Source: DAIOEK01 sp964600595
Lineage (GTDB): Bacteria; Chloroflexota; Anaerolineae; Anaerolineales; Anaerolineaceae
Direction: 5' to 3'
DNA: 33,119 nucleotides
NCBI GenBank assembly: GCA_964600595.1
Contig: CAZRKL010000013.1
Coordinates: 1 to 33,119, forward strand
Below are positions 25,146-33,062 of the stretch, piece after piece. The notes below the pieces were generated by a model. It was not told where the DNA came from and ran no database searches. It saw nothing but the letters and a program-made list of their open reading frames with translations. The first letter of the stretch is position 1; every line of letters starts with the position of its first letter. Position numbers and translations under genes: made by a program.

Positions 25146-25218
25146 CGGGGTGTAGCGCAGTTGGCAGCGCACCGCGTTTGGGACGCGGGGGTCGGCGGTT
25201 CAAGTCCGCCCACCCCGA
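25146..25218 (+). tRNA. tRNA-Pro (anticodon UGG)
   Basis: A full cloverleaf: acceptor stem 25146-25152 with 25211-25217 (CGGGGTG/CACCCCG), D-arm GCGC...GCGC, anticodon arm CCGCG-TTTGGGA-CGCGG giving anticodon TGG at 25179-25181, T-arm GGCGG-TTCAAGT-CCGCC, and discriminator A at 25218. G follows the anticodon, as is usual for tRNA-Pro. The 3' CCA is not encoded and must be added. Promoter and terminator flank it closely. Confidence 0.97.
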
Positions 25219-25227
25219 CACAGCAGC

Positions 25228-25249
25228 ATCCTCCTCAGGGAGGATTTTT
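25228..25249 (+). terminator. Rho-independent terminator of tRNA-Pro
   Basis: A 7-bp stem ATCCTCC/GGAGGAT with a 4-base loop and a T-run, 10 bases after the tRNA end. It also lies 40 bases ahead of rarD, so rarD may depend on read-through. Confidence 0.88.
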
Positions 25250-25288
25250 CAATTTTTCTCTTCCATTTTCAAGCAAAGACAGGCAGCC

Positions 25289-26182
25289 ATGAATAAAGGC
25301 GTCATTTCAGCATTTGCGGCATATGTGATGTGGGGGGTTTTCCCCATATATTTCAAATGGCTGCAGACCGTTCCGGCATTCCAGACAGTCAGCCACCGGG
25401 TGGTCTGGTCTTTTTTCTTTTTAGTCATCGTGATCGCTCTGCGCGGGGAATGGAAAGTTTTTATCCAATCCCTCAGCTGGAAGCGTTTTTTAATCTATCT
25501 GGGCGCTGGAACGCTATTGGGCGTTAACTGGTTCACTTACGTCTGGGCAATCGCACAGGGTTATGTGGTGGAGAGCAGCCTGGGTTACTTTATTAATCCG
25601 CTGGTAAGTGTACTACTCGGGATGATCTTTTTGGGCGAGAGGCTGCGCCCGCTACAGTGGATTCCGGTGATACTGGCGGTGGCAGGCGTGGCGTACCTGA
25701 CCATTTCTTACGGCTCGCTCCCGTGGATTGCGCTCATTCTGGCATTTTCATTCGGCTTTTACGGATTGATCAAAAAAATATCTCCGCTGGGTTCTTTGCA
25801 TGGATTGACCCTCGAGACCGCGGCTATCTTTTTGCCTTCGCTGGGTATTCTGCTGGTGGAGGAATTCCGCGGCGTGGGTGCTTTTGGGCATGACGGCTGG
25901 TTGATCAGCATATTGCTGGCACTCACTGGTGTTGTTACCGCTGTGCCGCTGATCCTATTCTCCATTGGTGCGCGGAGCATTCCTTTAACTACCGTGGGGT
26001 TATTGCAATACATCGCCCCCACCGGACAGTTCCTCTCAGGAGTATTCCTCTTCGGAGAGCCATTCACGAAAGATAGGTTGATCGGATTCAGCATCATCTG
26101 GCTGGCATTGATCATCTTCACAGTAGAAAATCTGACCAAAGTAAAATCATCGGTACCGGCACCGGAAAAACCACAAATCTAG
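25289..26182 (+). CDS. rarD: RarD-like EamA-family membrane transporter
   Basis: 297 residues from the ATG at 25289; the in-frame extension to 25178 would run through the tRNA and its terminator and is rejected. Ten hydrophobic helices in two EamA repeats. The RarD hallmarks are present: AAYVMWGVFPIYFKWL at the N-terminus, HRVVWSF, GVNWFTYVWA and SLGYFINPLVSVLLG. RarD proteins are inner-membrane permeases named for a chloramphenicol-sensitivity phenotype; the natural substrate is unclear. The Shine-Dalgarno is weak and no separate promoter is seen. Confidence 0.93.
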   Translation: MNKGVISAFAAYVMWGVFPIYFKWLQTVPAFQTVSHRVVWSFFFLVIVIALRGEWKVFIQSLSWKRFLIYLGAGTLLGVNWFTYVWAIAQGYVVESSLGYFINPLVSVLLGMIFLGERLRPLQWIPVILAVAGVAYLTISYGSLPWIALILAFSFGFYGLIKKISPLGSLHGLTLETAAIFLPSLGILLVEEFRGVGAFGHDGWLISILLALTGVVTAVPLILFSIGARSIPLTTVGLLQYIAPTGQFLSGVFLFGEPFTKDRLIGFSIIWLALIIFTVENLTKVKSSVPAPEKPQI

Positions 26183-26217
26183 TCCGGCTTATCCTGATCT
26201 TCAGATTAATCAGCAGT

Positions 26218-26246
26218 TTGAAATTCGTATCAAAGCATCCTATGAT
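26218..26246 (+). promoter_or_regulatory. Promoter of the TPR-like/nitroreductase pair
   Basis: TTGAAA (26218-26223), a 17-base spacer and TATGAT (26241-26246), followed by AGGAGG and the ATG at 26268. Good agreement at both boxes and ideal spacing. Confidence 0.65.
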
Positions 26247-26267
26247 TATTGCATAGGAGGAACCCAA

Positions 26268-26747
26268 ATGAGCCTTTCTTCCCGTGCTATTCAAGATGCC
26301 CACCGGCATTTCTCCACAACTTGTTTCAACCAGACCCGGGAAATTCTGAACAAGGAAACCAGATCACCTGAAGAAGAAGACCTGCTGATCCAATTAAGCC
26401 TGACATCTTATTACCACTGGCGGCAGCGCAGTGACCACAAACCGGAAAATATTTCAGTGGCTTTGTGGTTGATCTCTCGCGTGTATTCCGTTTTAAACCA
26501 GAGCCGCAACGCGCGTATCTATGGGCAGCGCTGCCTGCAGTACAGCCAGGAAAACAAACTCAATCCATTTTATACAGGCTACGCGTATGAGGCACTCACC
26601 CGGGCAGAAATCTCTGCCAGGAACCGCGAACAGGCGCAGGATTTTCTAAAGGCGGCAGAAGAAATGCTTAAGCAAGTTAAAGATAAGGAAGAGAATTCTC
26701 TTCTTAAAGCCGATCTCGATTCGCTTCATAATCAATTATTTGAATAG
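26268..26747 (+). CDS. All-helical TPR-like protein, unknown
   Basis: 159 residues after a strong AGGAGG binding site. Sequence is almost wholly helical; residues about 60-150 (LWLISRVYSVLNQSRNARIYG, GYAYEALTRAEISARN, QAQDFLKAAEEMLK) have the period and small-residue spacing of two or three TPR-like helical pairs. No signal or membrane helix. It lies 11 bases before the nitroreductase gene, so the two are co-transcribed. A protein-binding role is possible; no specific function known to me. Confidence 0.65.
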   Translation: MSLSSRAIQDAHRHFSTTCFNQTREILNKETRSPEEEDLLIQLSLTSYYHWRQRSDHKPENISVALWLISRVYSVLNQSRNARIYGQRCLQYSQENKLNPFYTGYAYEALTRAEISARNREQAQDFLKAAEEMLKQVKDKEENSLLKADLDSLHNQLFE

Positions 26748-26758
26748 GAAAACTGAGC

Positions 26759-27550
26759 ATGGAAAACACCAATCCGACTATTGAAATACTCAATCAACGG
26801 CGATCCATCCGCTTGTATAAAAATGAACCGCTCACTGAAGAAGAAAAACAAATTATTTTGCATGCCACCATGCGCGCTCCCACCGCGGGGAATATGATGC
26901 TGTATTCGGTGATCGAGGTAACAGATCAGCACATCAAAGATGATCTGGCTAAATCCTGCGATGATCAGCCGTTTATCGCAAAAGCACCCTGGGTATTGAT
27001 TTTTCTGGCAGATTATCAGCGCTGGATGGATTATTTCTCATTTTCAGGTGTGAACGAGAAAGCGGTAGCGTTGCAACGAAAAACCCGCATGCCAGGAGAA
27101 GGGGATATGTTGCTTGCGGTTTGCGATGCGCTCATCGCCGCGCAAACCTCAGTCATGGCGGCAGAAGCACTGGGTATCGGTTCGTGTTACATCGGGGATA
27201 TTCTTGAAAAATATGAATTTCACCGGGATCTGCTCAAGCTGCCACAGTATGCTTTTCCCATCACCATGGTCTGTTTTGGCAGGTCTGCAAAGGAAGATCC
27301 AGAGTCGAAGCTGCAGCCGCGATTCCCCCAGAAATATATCGTTCATCAGAACCAGTACAGACCGCTCGGCAAAGATGAAGTGCGCGATTTTGAAAAACCG
27401 CTTGTGGATAAAAATTACCCCACCGGGAAATTCCCGCCAGGTATGGATAACCTTGCCCAGCGCTATTACTTTCAAAAATTTACAGCGGATTTTTCAGTAG
27501 AAATGAACCGCTCGGTCTGTGAAATTATCAAGAATTGGAAACCAGACTAA
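26759..27550 (+). CDS. Nitroreductase-family FMN-dependent oxidoreductase
   Basis: 263 residues, NfsA/Frp-type length. FMN contacts are in QRRSIRLY (14-21) and RAPTAGNMM near 41-49; AEALGIGSCYIGDI (about 135-150) is the usual second FMN region. These flavoenzymes use NAD(P)H to reduce nitro compounds, quinones or flavins; many natural substrates are unknown. The C-terminal extension is longer than in minimal members. Binding site AGGAAAA lies before the ATG, and it follows the TPR-like gene in one unit. Confidence 0.92.
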   Translation: MENTNPTIEILNQRRSIRLYKNEPLTEEEKQIILHATMRAPTAGNMMLYSVIEVTDQHIKDDLAKSCDDQPFIAKAPWVLIFLADYQRWMDYFSFSGVNEKAVALQRKTRMPGEGDMLLAVCDALIAAQTSVMAAEALGIGSCYIGDILEKYEFHRDLLKLPQYAFPITMVCFGRSAKEDPESKLQPRFPQKYIVHQNQYRPLGKDEVRDFEKPLVDKNYPTGKFPPGMDNLAQRYYFQKFTADFSVEMNRSVCEIIKNWKPD

Positions 27551-27576
27551 CCGGATTTTTGTTTGAGTTGCTTCAG

Positions 27577-28242
27577 TTATGGGTTAATTTTCTCCGGTGG
27601 TTGCCCGGAAAGTAACCTTTTTACTACCGGAATTCGCAGAACGAGCAGAGTAATGACCAGCACACCATAGATAAGGGGCAGAATGACATTTCCCTGCAGG
27701 CGGGTCAAATCTGCTTTCTGCGCCAGAAAATCATGAATAACCACAATGACACCGGCAGCATACACCAGCCGGTGTAGTTTTTTCCAGTTCTGTTTCATTT
27801 TCGTTTTCCACCACCGGTTGGATGTGAGCGCCAGGAGGGTGAGGATCACCAACCCGGTTAAACCCAGCCACAGGTATGGCTTTTCCACGAATTGGCGAAG
27901 GATACGCGAGCTTACCAAGCCATAATCCCACACGGTAAAAATCAGGAAGTGAATCACCGCGTAGAAGAACGCATATAAACCAAGTGGTTTTTTGTAGCTG
28001 CCAAACAGTGGAATCCCTGTAAGCGTCCGCAGCGGAGTACACGCCAGTGTAAGGGTCAACAGGGTGATGGCAGTCCTGCCCGTCCGCTGGGTTGCCGCCT
28101 GAATGGGATTAATCGTCAGGTTGTTGGTGAAATAATCCAGCACAAGCAGCGCAAAAGGCAGCCATGCGCCGACATGCATCGCCAGGCGCAGGATACTCTT
28201 CACCCTGGGTTGATTGAAAAACACCCTAATCGCCGTCATCAA
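27577..28242 (-). CDS. msrQ: Heme membrane subunit of the methionine sulfoxide reductase system
   Basis: 221 residues with about six hydrophobic helices. Histidines H98 (VIHFL), H157 (KLHRLVY) and H170 (VVIHDF) fit the heme-ligand positions of E. coli MsrQ (YedZ). MsrQ passes electrons across the membrane to MsrP. Its ATG overlaps the msrP stop by four bases, so the pair is coupled. The ferric-reductase-like transmembrane family is the alternative, but the neighbour settles it. Confidence 0.95.
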   Translation of the reverse strand: MMTAIRVFFNQPRVKSILRLAMHVGAWLPFALLVLDYFTNNLTINPIQAATQRTGRTAITLLTLTLACTPLRTLTGIPLFGSYKKPLGLYAFFYAVIHFLIFTVWDYGLVSSRILRQFVEKPYLWLGLTGLVILTLLALTSNRWWKTKMKQNWKKLHRLVYAAGVIVVIHDFLAQKADLTRLQGNVILPLIYGVLVITLLVLRIPVVKRLLSGQPPEKINP

Positions 28243-29195
28243 TAATTCTCAAAGAGGTCCATGCCATCGTACAGCGAGGCAACTTGCTTTTCATAACCAT
28301 TAAACATCAGGGTATCCCTGCGACCGCTTTCGCCGATTCTGCGTTCAGAATCCTGTGACCAGCGCGGATGAGGAACTTTGGGATTGACATTGGAATAAAA
28401 ACCATACTCATTGGATGCGATCGTGTTCCAGAAGGTTCCCGGTTGTTCGGCGGTCAGATTGATACGCACAATGGATTTGATGCTCTTAAAGCCATATTTC
28501 CAGGGAACGACCAGCCGGATGGGAGCCCCGTTAGCGGGCAGGAGCGATTTACCATAGACACCGGTGGCAATCGTGGTGAGGGAGTTCATCGCTTCATCCA
28601 GGCGAAGCCCCTCAGTATACGGCCAGGGGTAGAAGGGGGCTTTTAAGCCGGGCATCTCTTCAGGGCGGTAGATCGTCTCAAAATACACATACTTCGCGTC
28701 AGATGTAGGCTCTACTTTACGAAGCAGGTCCGCCAGTGAAAACCCATTCCAGGGGATGATCATAGACCAGCCTTCAACACAACGCATCCTGTAGATCCGC
28801 TCTTCCTGGTCAAATGACTTAAGGATATCTTCCATCGCAAATTTACCCGGTTTGTTCACCAGTCCGCTTACCTCGATATCCCACGGGGAAGTGGTGAATT
28901 TTTCAGACAATCTGGCTACACCTTCCTTGTCGGTAGTGAATTCGTAATAGTTGTTATACCCGGCAACATAATCATATGGAGTTGATATATCTCCAAATTC
29001 GTCCCGTTTGGTGGCTTCCACTCCGATTGGGGTGGGTTTTATTCCGCTGGAACTTTGCGGCGCACAGGCAGCCAGAGCGGCGCCTGCAGCGAGCACACCA
29101 GCACCTTTTATGAATCTGCGCCGGTTGAGATATTTATCTTCCGGGGTGATTTCAGAAGAACGCGGTTGCGGATATTTGCTTTTCTTGAGTAACAT
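28239..29195 (-). CDS. msrP: Methionine sulfoxide reductase catalytic subunit (Mo cofactor), Tat-exported lipoprotein
   Basis: 318 residues, close to E. coli MsrP (YedY). A twin-arginine signal (NRRRFIKGAG, R25-R27) is followed by a lipobox LAAC with C44, so export is by Tat and the mature protein is probably lipid-anchored. The molybdopterin-ligand Cys is C139 in RMRCVEGWSMIIPWNGF. It reduces methionine sulfoxide in exported proteins, with electrons from MsrQ. GGAGGTGC precedes the ATG. The lipid anchor is unusual: Proteobacterial MsrP is soluble in the periplasm. Confidence 0.95.
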   Translation of the reverse strand: MLLKKSKYPQPRSSEITPEDKYLNRRRFIKGAGVLAAGAALAACAPQSSSGIKPTPIGVEATKRDEFGDISTPYDYVAGYNNYYEFTTDKEGVARLSEKFTTSPWDIEVSGLVNKPGKFAMEDILKSFDQEERIYRMRCVEGWSMIIPWNGFSLADLLRKVEPTSDAKYVYFETIYRPEEMPGLKAPFYPWPYTEGLRLDEAMNSLTTIATGVYGKSLLPANGAPIRLVVPWKYGFKSIKSIVRINLTAEQPGTFWNTIASNEYGFYSNVNPKVPHPRWSQDSERRIGESGRRDTLMFNGYEKQVASLYDGMDLFENY

Positions 29196-29239
29196 GCTGC
29201 ACCTCCATTAGAGACGGATGAGCCTTTGAAAATTCCTTA

Positions 29240-29293
29240 TACAAATACCATTTCCCATTCTATGGTTCTGTAAAATGGTATCAGGTATTTGTA
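29240..29293. repeat. Nested inverted repeat between msrPQ and tlpA-ccdA
   Basis: Outer arms TACAAATACC (29240-29249) and GGTATTTGTA (29284-29293) are perfect complements; a second pair ATACCATTT (29245-29253) and AAATGGTAT (29273-29281) overlaps them. The left arm thus pairs with either of two offset right arms. Arm centres are about 44 bases apart, about four helical turns. It lies in the divergent spacer, making a two-site operator plausible; an RNA hairpin in one leader is the alternative. Confidence 0.55.
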
Positions 29294-29402
29294 CATAGAT
29301 TAATGGTTTTGTTTTATCTCGTACACTGTTTGTCTAATATATATCCGGTTTTCGCTTTATTCTTAGCAAACACTTAACATTATTATGGGTAGGAAGGCAA
29401 AA

Positions 29403-30041
29403 ATGAAAATCAGCATCATTTTATTACTGTTGGGTTCCATATTGCTAACTGCATGCAGTCCAATAGCAATAACTCAAGAAACAAATTCACAAGAAGCAAT
29501 TACTCCAACATCAGAACCTTTCGTTGAAAATGAACCTGAGGAAGAACAGATATCATCTGACAATATGCAGGTAGATGAGGTCATGCCTGCTCCCCCGGTA
29601 GAACTTCCCAACTGGATGACCACTCCGCTTACAGATGTTCGCACTGGAGCAACATTTTCAGTATCGGATTACAAGGGAAAGATTATTTTGGTGGAAATGC
29701 TCGCAACGTGGTGTTCGACATGCAAACGGCAGCAACAGGAAATTGTGAAATTGAAAGAAACCACAGGTGATGATGTTGTCACGGTAGGGATTGGTGTTGA
29801 CACCAATGAGACACCCGAAATACTGAAAAGCTATATCGAAGCAAATGAATTTGGATGGCAATACGCGGTCGCGGATGTGGACTTTATCCGCGAGATCGCC
29901 AACCTGTACACAGCAAATTATGTTAATCCACCCGCAGCTCCAATTCTGCTTGTTGATAAAGATGGTATTCCCCGCACACTTCCGTTTGGCGTGAAGACAG
30001 CAGATGACCTGCTGAAGTATATCAATGAGTACGATCTGTAA
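29403..30041 (+). CDS. TlpA-like thioredoxin-fold lipoprotein
   Basis: 212 residues from ATG 29403, chosen for AGGAAGG just upstream; an in-frame ATG at 29385 would put that site inside the gene. The signal ends in the lipobox LTAC (C18), then an acidic Thr/Glu-rich linker to about residue 70. The thioredoxin domain has ATWCSTCKRQQQEIVKL with C104 and C107, and the cis-Pro region NPPAAPILLVDKDG. Such proteins reduce disulfides outside the membrane, e.g. apocytochrome c cysteines, using electrons from CcdA, which is encoded 11 bases downstream. Confidence 0.92.
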   Translation: MKISIILLLLGSILLTACSPIAITQETNSQEAITPTSEPFVENEPEEEQISSDNMQVDEVMPAPPVELPNWMTTPLTDVRTGATFSVSDYKGKIILVEMLATWCSTCKRQQQEIVKLKETTGDDVVTVGIGVDTNETPEILKSYIEANEFGWQYAVADVDFIREIANLYTANYVNPPAAPILLVDKDGIPRTLPFGVKTADDLLKYINEYDL

Positions 30042-30052
30042 GGAGAATTTAC

Positions 30053-30510
30053 GTGAGTGAAGCGTGGACCAGCTTTTCCATAGGTTTATTGGCTACCACA
30101 AGCCCCTGCATCCTGCCGCTGTATCCGGGGTTTCTGGCATACCTGGGATTACAGACTGACCAGGGAAAAGGTCCCCCACGCTGGGTGCTGGGGCTGGCTG
30201 TATTAGCCGGCGTGATGCTGATGATGATCGTGCTTGGTGGTGCGATCGCGTTGCTCAGTCTCCCAGTCGGTAGTGTTCTCGCGTATATCATTCCACTCAG
30301 CAACCTGATCCTCTTTACTCTGGGTGTATTGTTGCTTGTGGACAAAAATCCATTTAAGCAGATATTGCAGTTGAGATCCCCGGTATTCAAGAATCCTGTC
30401 ATCTCCGCGTTTATTTATGGTTTGATGTATGGCCCCATCTCACTGCCCTGCTCCGGACCGCTTCTGGTAAGCATCTTTGCCATTTCCCTTTCTGCAGGGG
30501 AGACACTTCA
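30053..30510 (+). CDS. ccdA: CcdA/DsbD-type thiol-electron transporter, truncated by the assembly gap
   Basis: 152 complete codons up to the N-run. GTG start with AAGGAG upstream. Helix 1 contains TTSPCILPLYPGFLAYLG with C19, and SLPCSGPLLVS holds C133; these two cysteines are the redox pair of the CcdA family, which carries electrons from thioredoxin through the membrane. The C-terminus, at least two further helices, falls in the gap. Follows the TlpA-like gene by 11 bases, a natural electron-donor/acceptor pair. Confidence 0.9.
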
Positions 30511-30610
30511 NNNNNNNNNNNNNNNNNNNNNNNNNNNNNNNNNNNNNNNNNNNNNNNNNNNNNNNNNNNNNNNNNNNNNNNNNNNNNNNNNNNNNNNNNN
30601 NNNNNNNNNN
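30511..30610. other. Assembly gap (100 N)
   Basis: Exactly 100 N, the usual placeholder for a scaffold gap of unknown length. The end of ccdA and possibly further genes are lost; frame across the gap is meaningless. Confidence 0.99.
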
Positions 30611-30654
30611 TCCTCGTGTATTGTAGAGTCATCATACTGGTTGCGGAGGTGCGT

Positions 30655-31914
30655 ATGGAATCGCTGAATGATATTCTGGCTGTGATTCTGGGAGGGGGAA
30701 GGGGTTCCAGGTTGTACCCACTCACCAAGCTGCGCTCCAAACCTGCCGTTCCCATGGGCGGAAAATACCGCCTGATCGACGTTCCCATCAGCAACTGCAT
30801 CAACAGCTCCATTTACCGCATCGCGGTTTTAACCCAGTTCAATTCGGTTTCGCTGCACAGACACATTACCCGCACCTACAGCTTTGACGCGTTCCATACC
30901 GGCTGGGTAACCATCTGGGCGGCAGAGCAAACCATGGAATCCTCCGATTGGTATCAGGGAACAGCCGATGCCGTGCGCAAGCAGCTCTTCCAGATCCGCG
31001 CATCGAACGCCAAGTTTGTGCTGATTTTGGCGGGTGACCACCTCTACCGCATGGATTACGCCGCCATGGCAGCCTTCCACTGGCAGAAAAATGCAGAAAT
31101 CACAGTGGCGGTCCAACCGGTACCCAAAACCGAAGCATTCAGGTTGGGGATTTTAAAGCGCGATCAAAATCACCGCATTCAAAAATTCGCCGAAAAACCC
31201 ACTGATCCGGCGGTACTGGCAGATATGGTCAGCCGCGATGACCCCGAAAGACCCTTCCTGGGCTCCATGGGCATTTATATGTTCAACACTGAATTGCTGC
31301 TGGATTTGCTCGAGAATGAAACTTTCCCGGATTTTGGCAAGGACCTCATCCCGGGAGCCATTCAGAACCGCGGAGTGTATGGATATGATTTTGACGGGTA
31401 TTGGGAAGACATCGGAACGATCCGCTCCTTCTATGAAACAAACCTGGCATTAACAAAAGCAGATCCGCCCTTCGACCTGTTTGAGGCGGAGCGCCCCATT
31501 TATACTGCGCCGCTCTTTTTACCCGGCTCAAAGGTGGTGGACAGCAACCTCAAGGATGTGCTGATTACCGAAGGATGCCGGGTGGCAAACGCCAATATCC
31601 AACATTCGGTGGTCGGATTACGCAGCATCATCCGGCAGGGTGCGGTCATCAAAGACAGCATCATTATGGGCGCCGATTACTATGAGCTGGCAGTGAACCG
31701 CCGCAAGAATCAAATCCCCATCGGCATCGGTCCGGGAAGTGTGATTGAAGGCGCGATTATCGATAAAAACGCCAGGGTCGGTAAAGATGTTGTGATAAAA
31801 CCTTTCCCAAAGGGAACCGATATTGACGCGGACCCGTGGTTTGTACGGGATGGCATTGTAGTCATACCCAAAGATGCCATCCTGCAACCCGGTACGCATA
31901 TCTGCCCGGAATGA
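30655..31914 (+). CDS. glgC: Glucose-1-phosphate adenylyltransferase
   Basis: 419 residues from the ATG at 30655 with GGAGGT just before it. Residues 8-50 hold the signature ILGGGRGSRLYPLTKLRSKP and PMGGKYRLIDVPISNCINS. LILAGDHLYRMDY, EKPTDP, GSMGIYMFNTELL and YWEDIGTIRSFYETN are all ADP-glucose pyrophosphorylase features, and the C-terminal 120 residues are a beta-helix. It makes ADP-glucose for glycogen. No other glg gene is visible here; what precedes it is hidden by the gap. Confidence 0.96.
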   Translation: MESLNDILAVILGGGRGSRLYPLTKLRSKPAVPMGGKYRLIDVPISNCINSSIYRIAVLTQFNSVSLHRHITRTYSFDAFHTGWVTIWAAEQTMESSDWYQGTADAVRKQLFQIRASNAKFVLILAGDHLYRMDYAAMAAFHWQKNAEITVAVQPVPKTEAFRLGILKRDQNHRIQKFAEKPTDPAVLADMVSRDDPERPFLGSMGIYMFNTELLLDLLENETFPDFGKDLIPGAIQNRGVYGYDFDGYWEDIGTIRSFYETNLALTKADPPFDLFEAERPIYTAPLFLPGSKVVDSNLKDVLITEGCRVANANIQHSVVGLRSIIRQGAVIKDSIIMGADYYELAVNRRKNQIPIGIGPGSVIEGAIIDKNARVGKDVVIKPFPKGTDIDADPWFVRDGIVVIPKDAILQPGTHICPE

Positions 31915-31935
31915 GACCTGAACTGAAATAAAAGC

Positions 31936-31964
31936 AACCATCCTCCATTATATGGAGGATGGTT
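31936..31964. terminator. Bidirectional hairpin terminator
   Basis: A perfect 13-bp stem (AACCATCCTCCAT with its complement, 3-base loop) between convergent glgC and the DUF4177 gene. T-rich tails follow on both strands (TTTAGTT on plus, GCTTTTATTT on minus). Confidence 0.85.
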
Positions 31965-32009
31965 TAGTTAACTCTTCTGGGATTATATTGCCCAATAGAA
32001 CATATGTTC

Positions 32010-32225
32010 TCAATAAGACGGCATCGACTTTTCCCGGCGGCTGCGCAGGGAAAGGGGTCTCTTGGCTGTAATCCAAAGGGCGCCATCTGCGGTGCCGGCA
32101 GAGCTGATCACTTCCCAACCCTCCACGCCCCATTCGTTCAGTGTTTCATTAAGTTCTTCTGGTTTCATCCCGCGCCAGTTGCTGTACTTATGAACGCGGT
32201 ATTCCCATTTTGTGTCTTCGGACAT
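32010..32225 (-). CDS. DUF4177-family small protein
   Basis: 71 residues from the ATG at 32225, which has GGAGGG upstream; the in-frame TTG at 32237 overlaps that site. Residues 5-50 (KWEYRVHKYSNW... LNEWGVEGWEVIS) show the typical DUF4177 pattern of a strand, a helix with LNE-G-EGWE, and a return strand. The tail is basic. Function of the family is unknown. It follows the ABC permease gene by 12 bases. Confidence 0.82.
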   Translation of the reverse strand: MSEDTKWEYRVHKYSNWRGMKPEELNETLNEWGVEGWEVISSAGTADGALWITAKRPLSLRSRREKSMPSY

Positions 32226-32237
32226 AAAACCCTCCAA

Positions 32238-33062
32238 TTATGCAGCCGAAGCTATCCAGCGGCTGCGCTTAAATAAACGGATGCACATCCTAGCCAGGAT
32301 GAAATTCAATCCCCAGCAGATAGCCCCGATCAATAATCCGGCTTCCACACCAAGGTAAAGGACGCCCGTCATTTGCCCCGCCACCAAACCCAACACCAGC
32401 AGTACCAGCATGGCGCCATTCTGGTAAGCCTCCATGAAAGTCTTCACCCGGGACGAAATAAGTACCGTGAACATGGTTCCCAAAATCGCAATGGCCGGAG
32501 CCACCCAAAACACCAGGGGATACCAACCGGGCAGCGGGAACCAGGCGCCCCCCATCTTGTCGTTGGTGGAGAGCGTAATTACTATTACATACACCAGAAA
32601 GCTGATCCACGAAATCAAAATCGCCGGGCTGGCAGACGCCACCACTTTACCGAGAAATAATTCCTGATCAGATGCAGGCGTGTATAGCAATCCTTCGAGG
32701 GTTTTTCTTTCCTTCTCGCCAGCAAATGATTCCGCGGCGATTATTGATGAAAACATCAACGGCAGAATCAGGAACATAGGCGCCATAAAAAAGCCCAGAA
32801 TGAAGATGAGTACCTGCTGGGACTCTGTATGACCCTCCAGGATAGTCATCATTGCTGGCGGCATACGCACCATGAAAGCCTGCAGCTCCGCCAGATCTGA
32901 TCCCGAAGTGGATTGAATCTGATCACTGAAGAACCCAAAGAAAAGTGGCATAAGCACCATGAACACGACCGGCACAATCAACATGGGAAGCCAGACCGAC
33001 TTGTTGCCGCGCACCTCCATCAGATCTTTTCGGGCTACTGTCATAATCCTTCTCATATTCAT
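32238..33062 (-). CDS. ABC-2 type exporter permease
   Basis: 274 residues. N-terminal cytoplasmic helix RRIMTVARKDLMEVRGNKSVW, then six hydrophobic helices with the ABC-2 signature around SSIIAAESFAGEKERKTLEGLL (about 110-132), as in NatB/YhaP-type exporters. The ATG overlaps the stop of the preceding ATPase gene (ATGA) and has GGAGGTG as binding site. It works with that ATPase to export an unknown substrate. Confidence 0.9.
   Translation of the reverse strand: MNMRRIMTVARKDLMEVRGNKSVWLPMLIVPVVFMVLMPLFFGFFSDQIQSTSGSDLAELQAFMVRMPPAMMTILEGHTESQQVLIFILGFFMAPMFLILPLMFSSIIAAESFAGEKERKTLEGLLYTPASDQELFLGKVVASASPAILISWISFLVYVIVITLSTNDKMGGAWFPLPGWYPLVFWVAPAIAILGTMFTVLISSRVKTFMEAYQNGAMLVLLVLGLVAGQMTGVLYLGVEAGLLIGAICWGLNFILARMCIRLFKRSRWIASAA

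Noticed and set aside
25178..25288. N-terminal extension of rarD
   Set aside because: It would translate part of the tRNA and its terminator; the ATG at 25289 gives the family-typical N-terminus.
27545..27600. ACCGGA/TCCGGT arms between nitroreductase and msrQ as a terminator
   Set aside because: Arms are only six bases and more than 30 bases apart, with no T-run next to the stem.
30053..30667. Continuous frame running from ccdA through the N-run
   Set aside because: Gap length is unknown, so the frame after it is arbitrary; the sequence after it belongs to the glgC upstream region.
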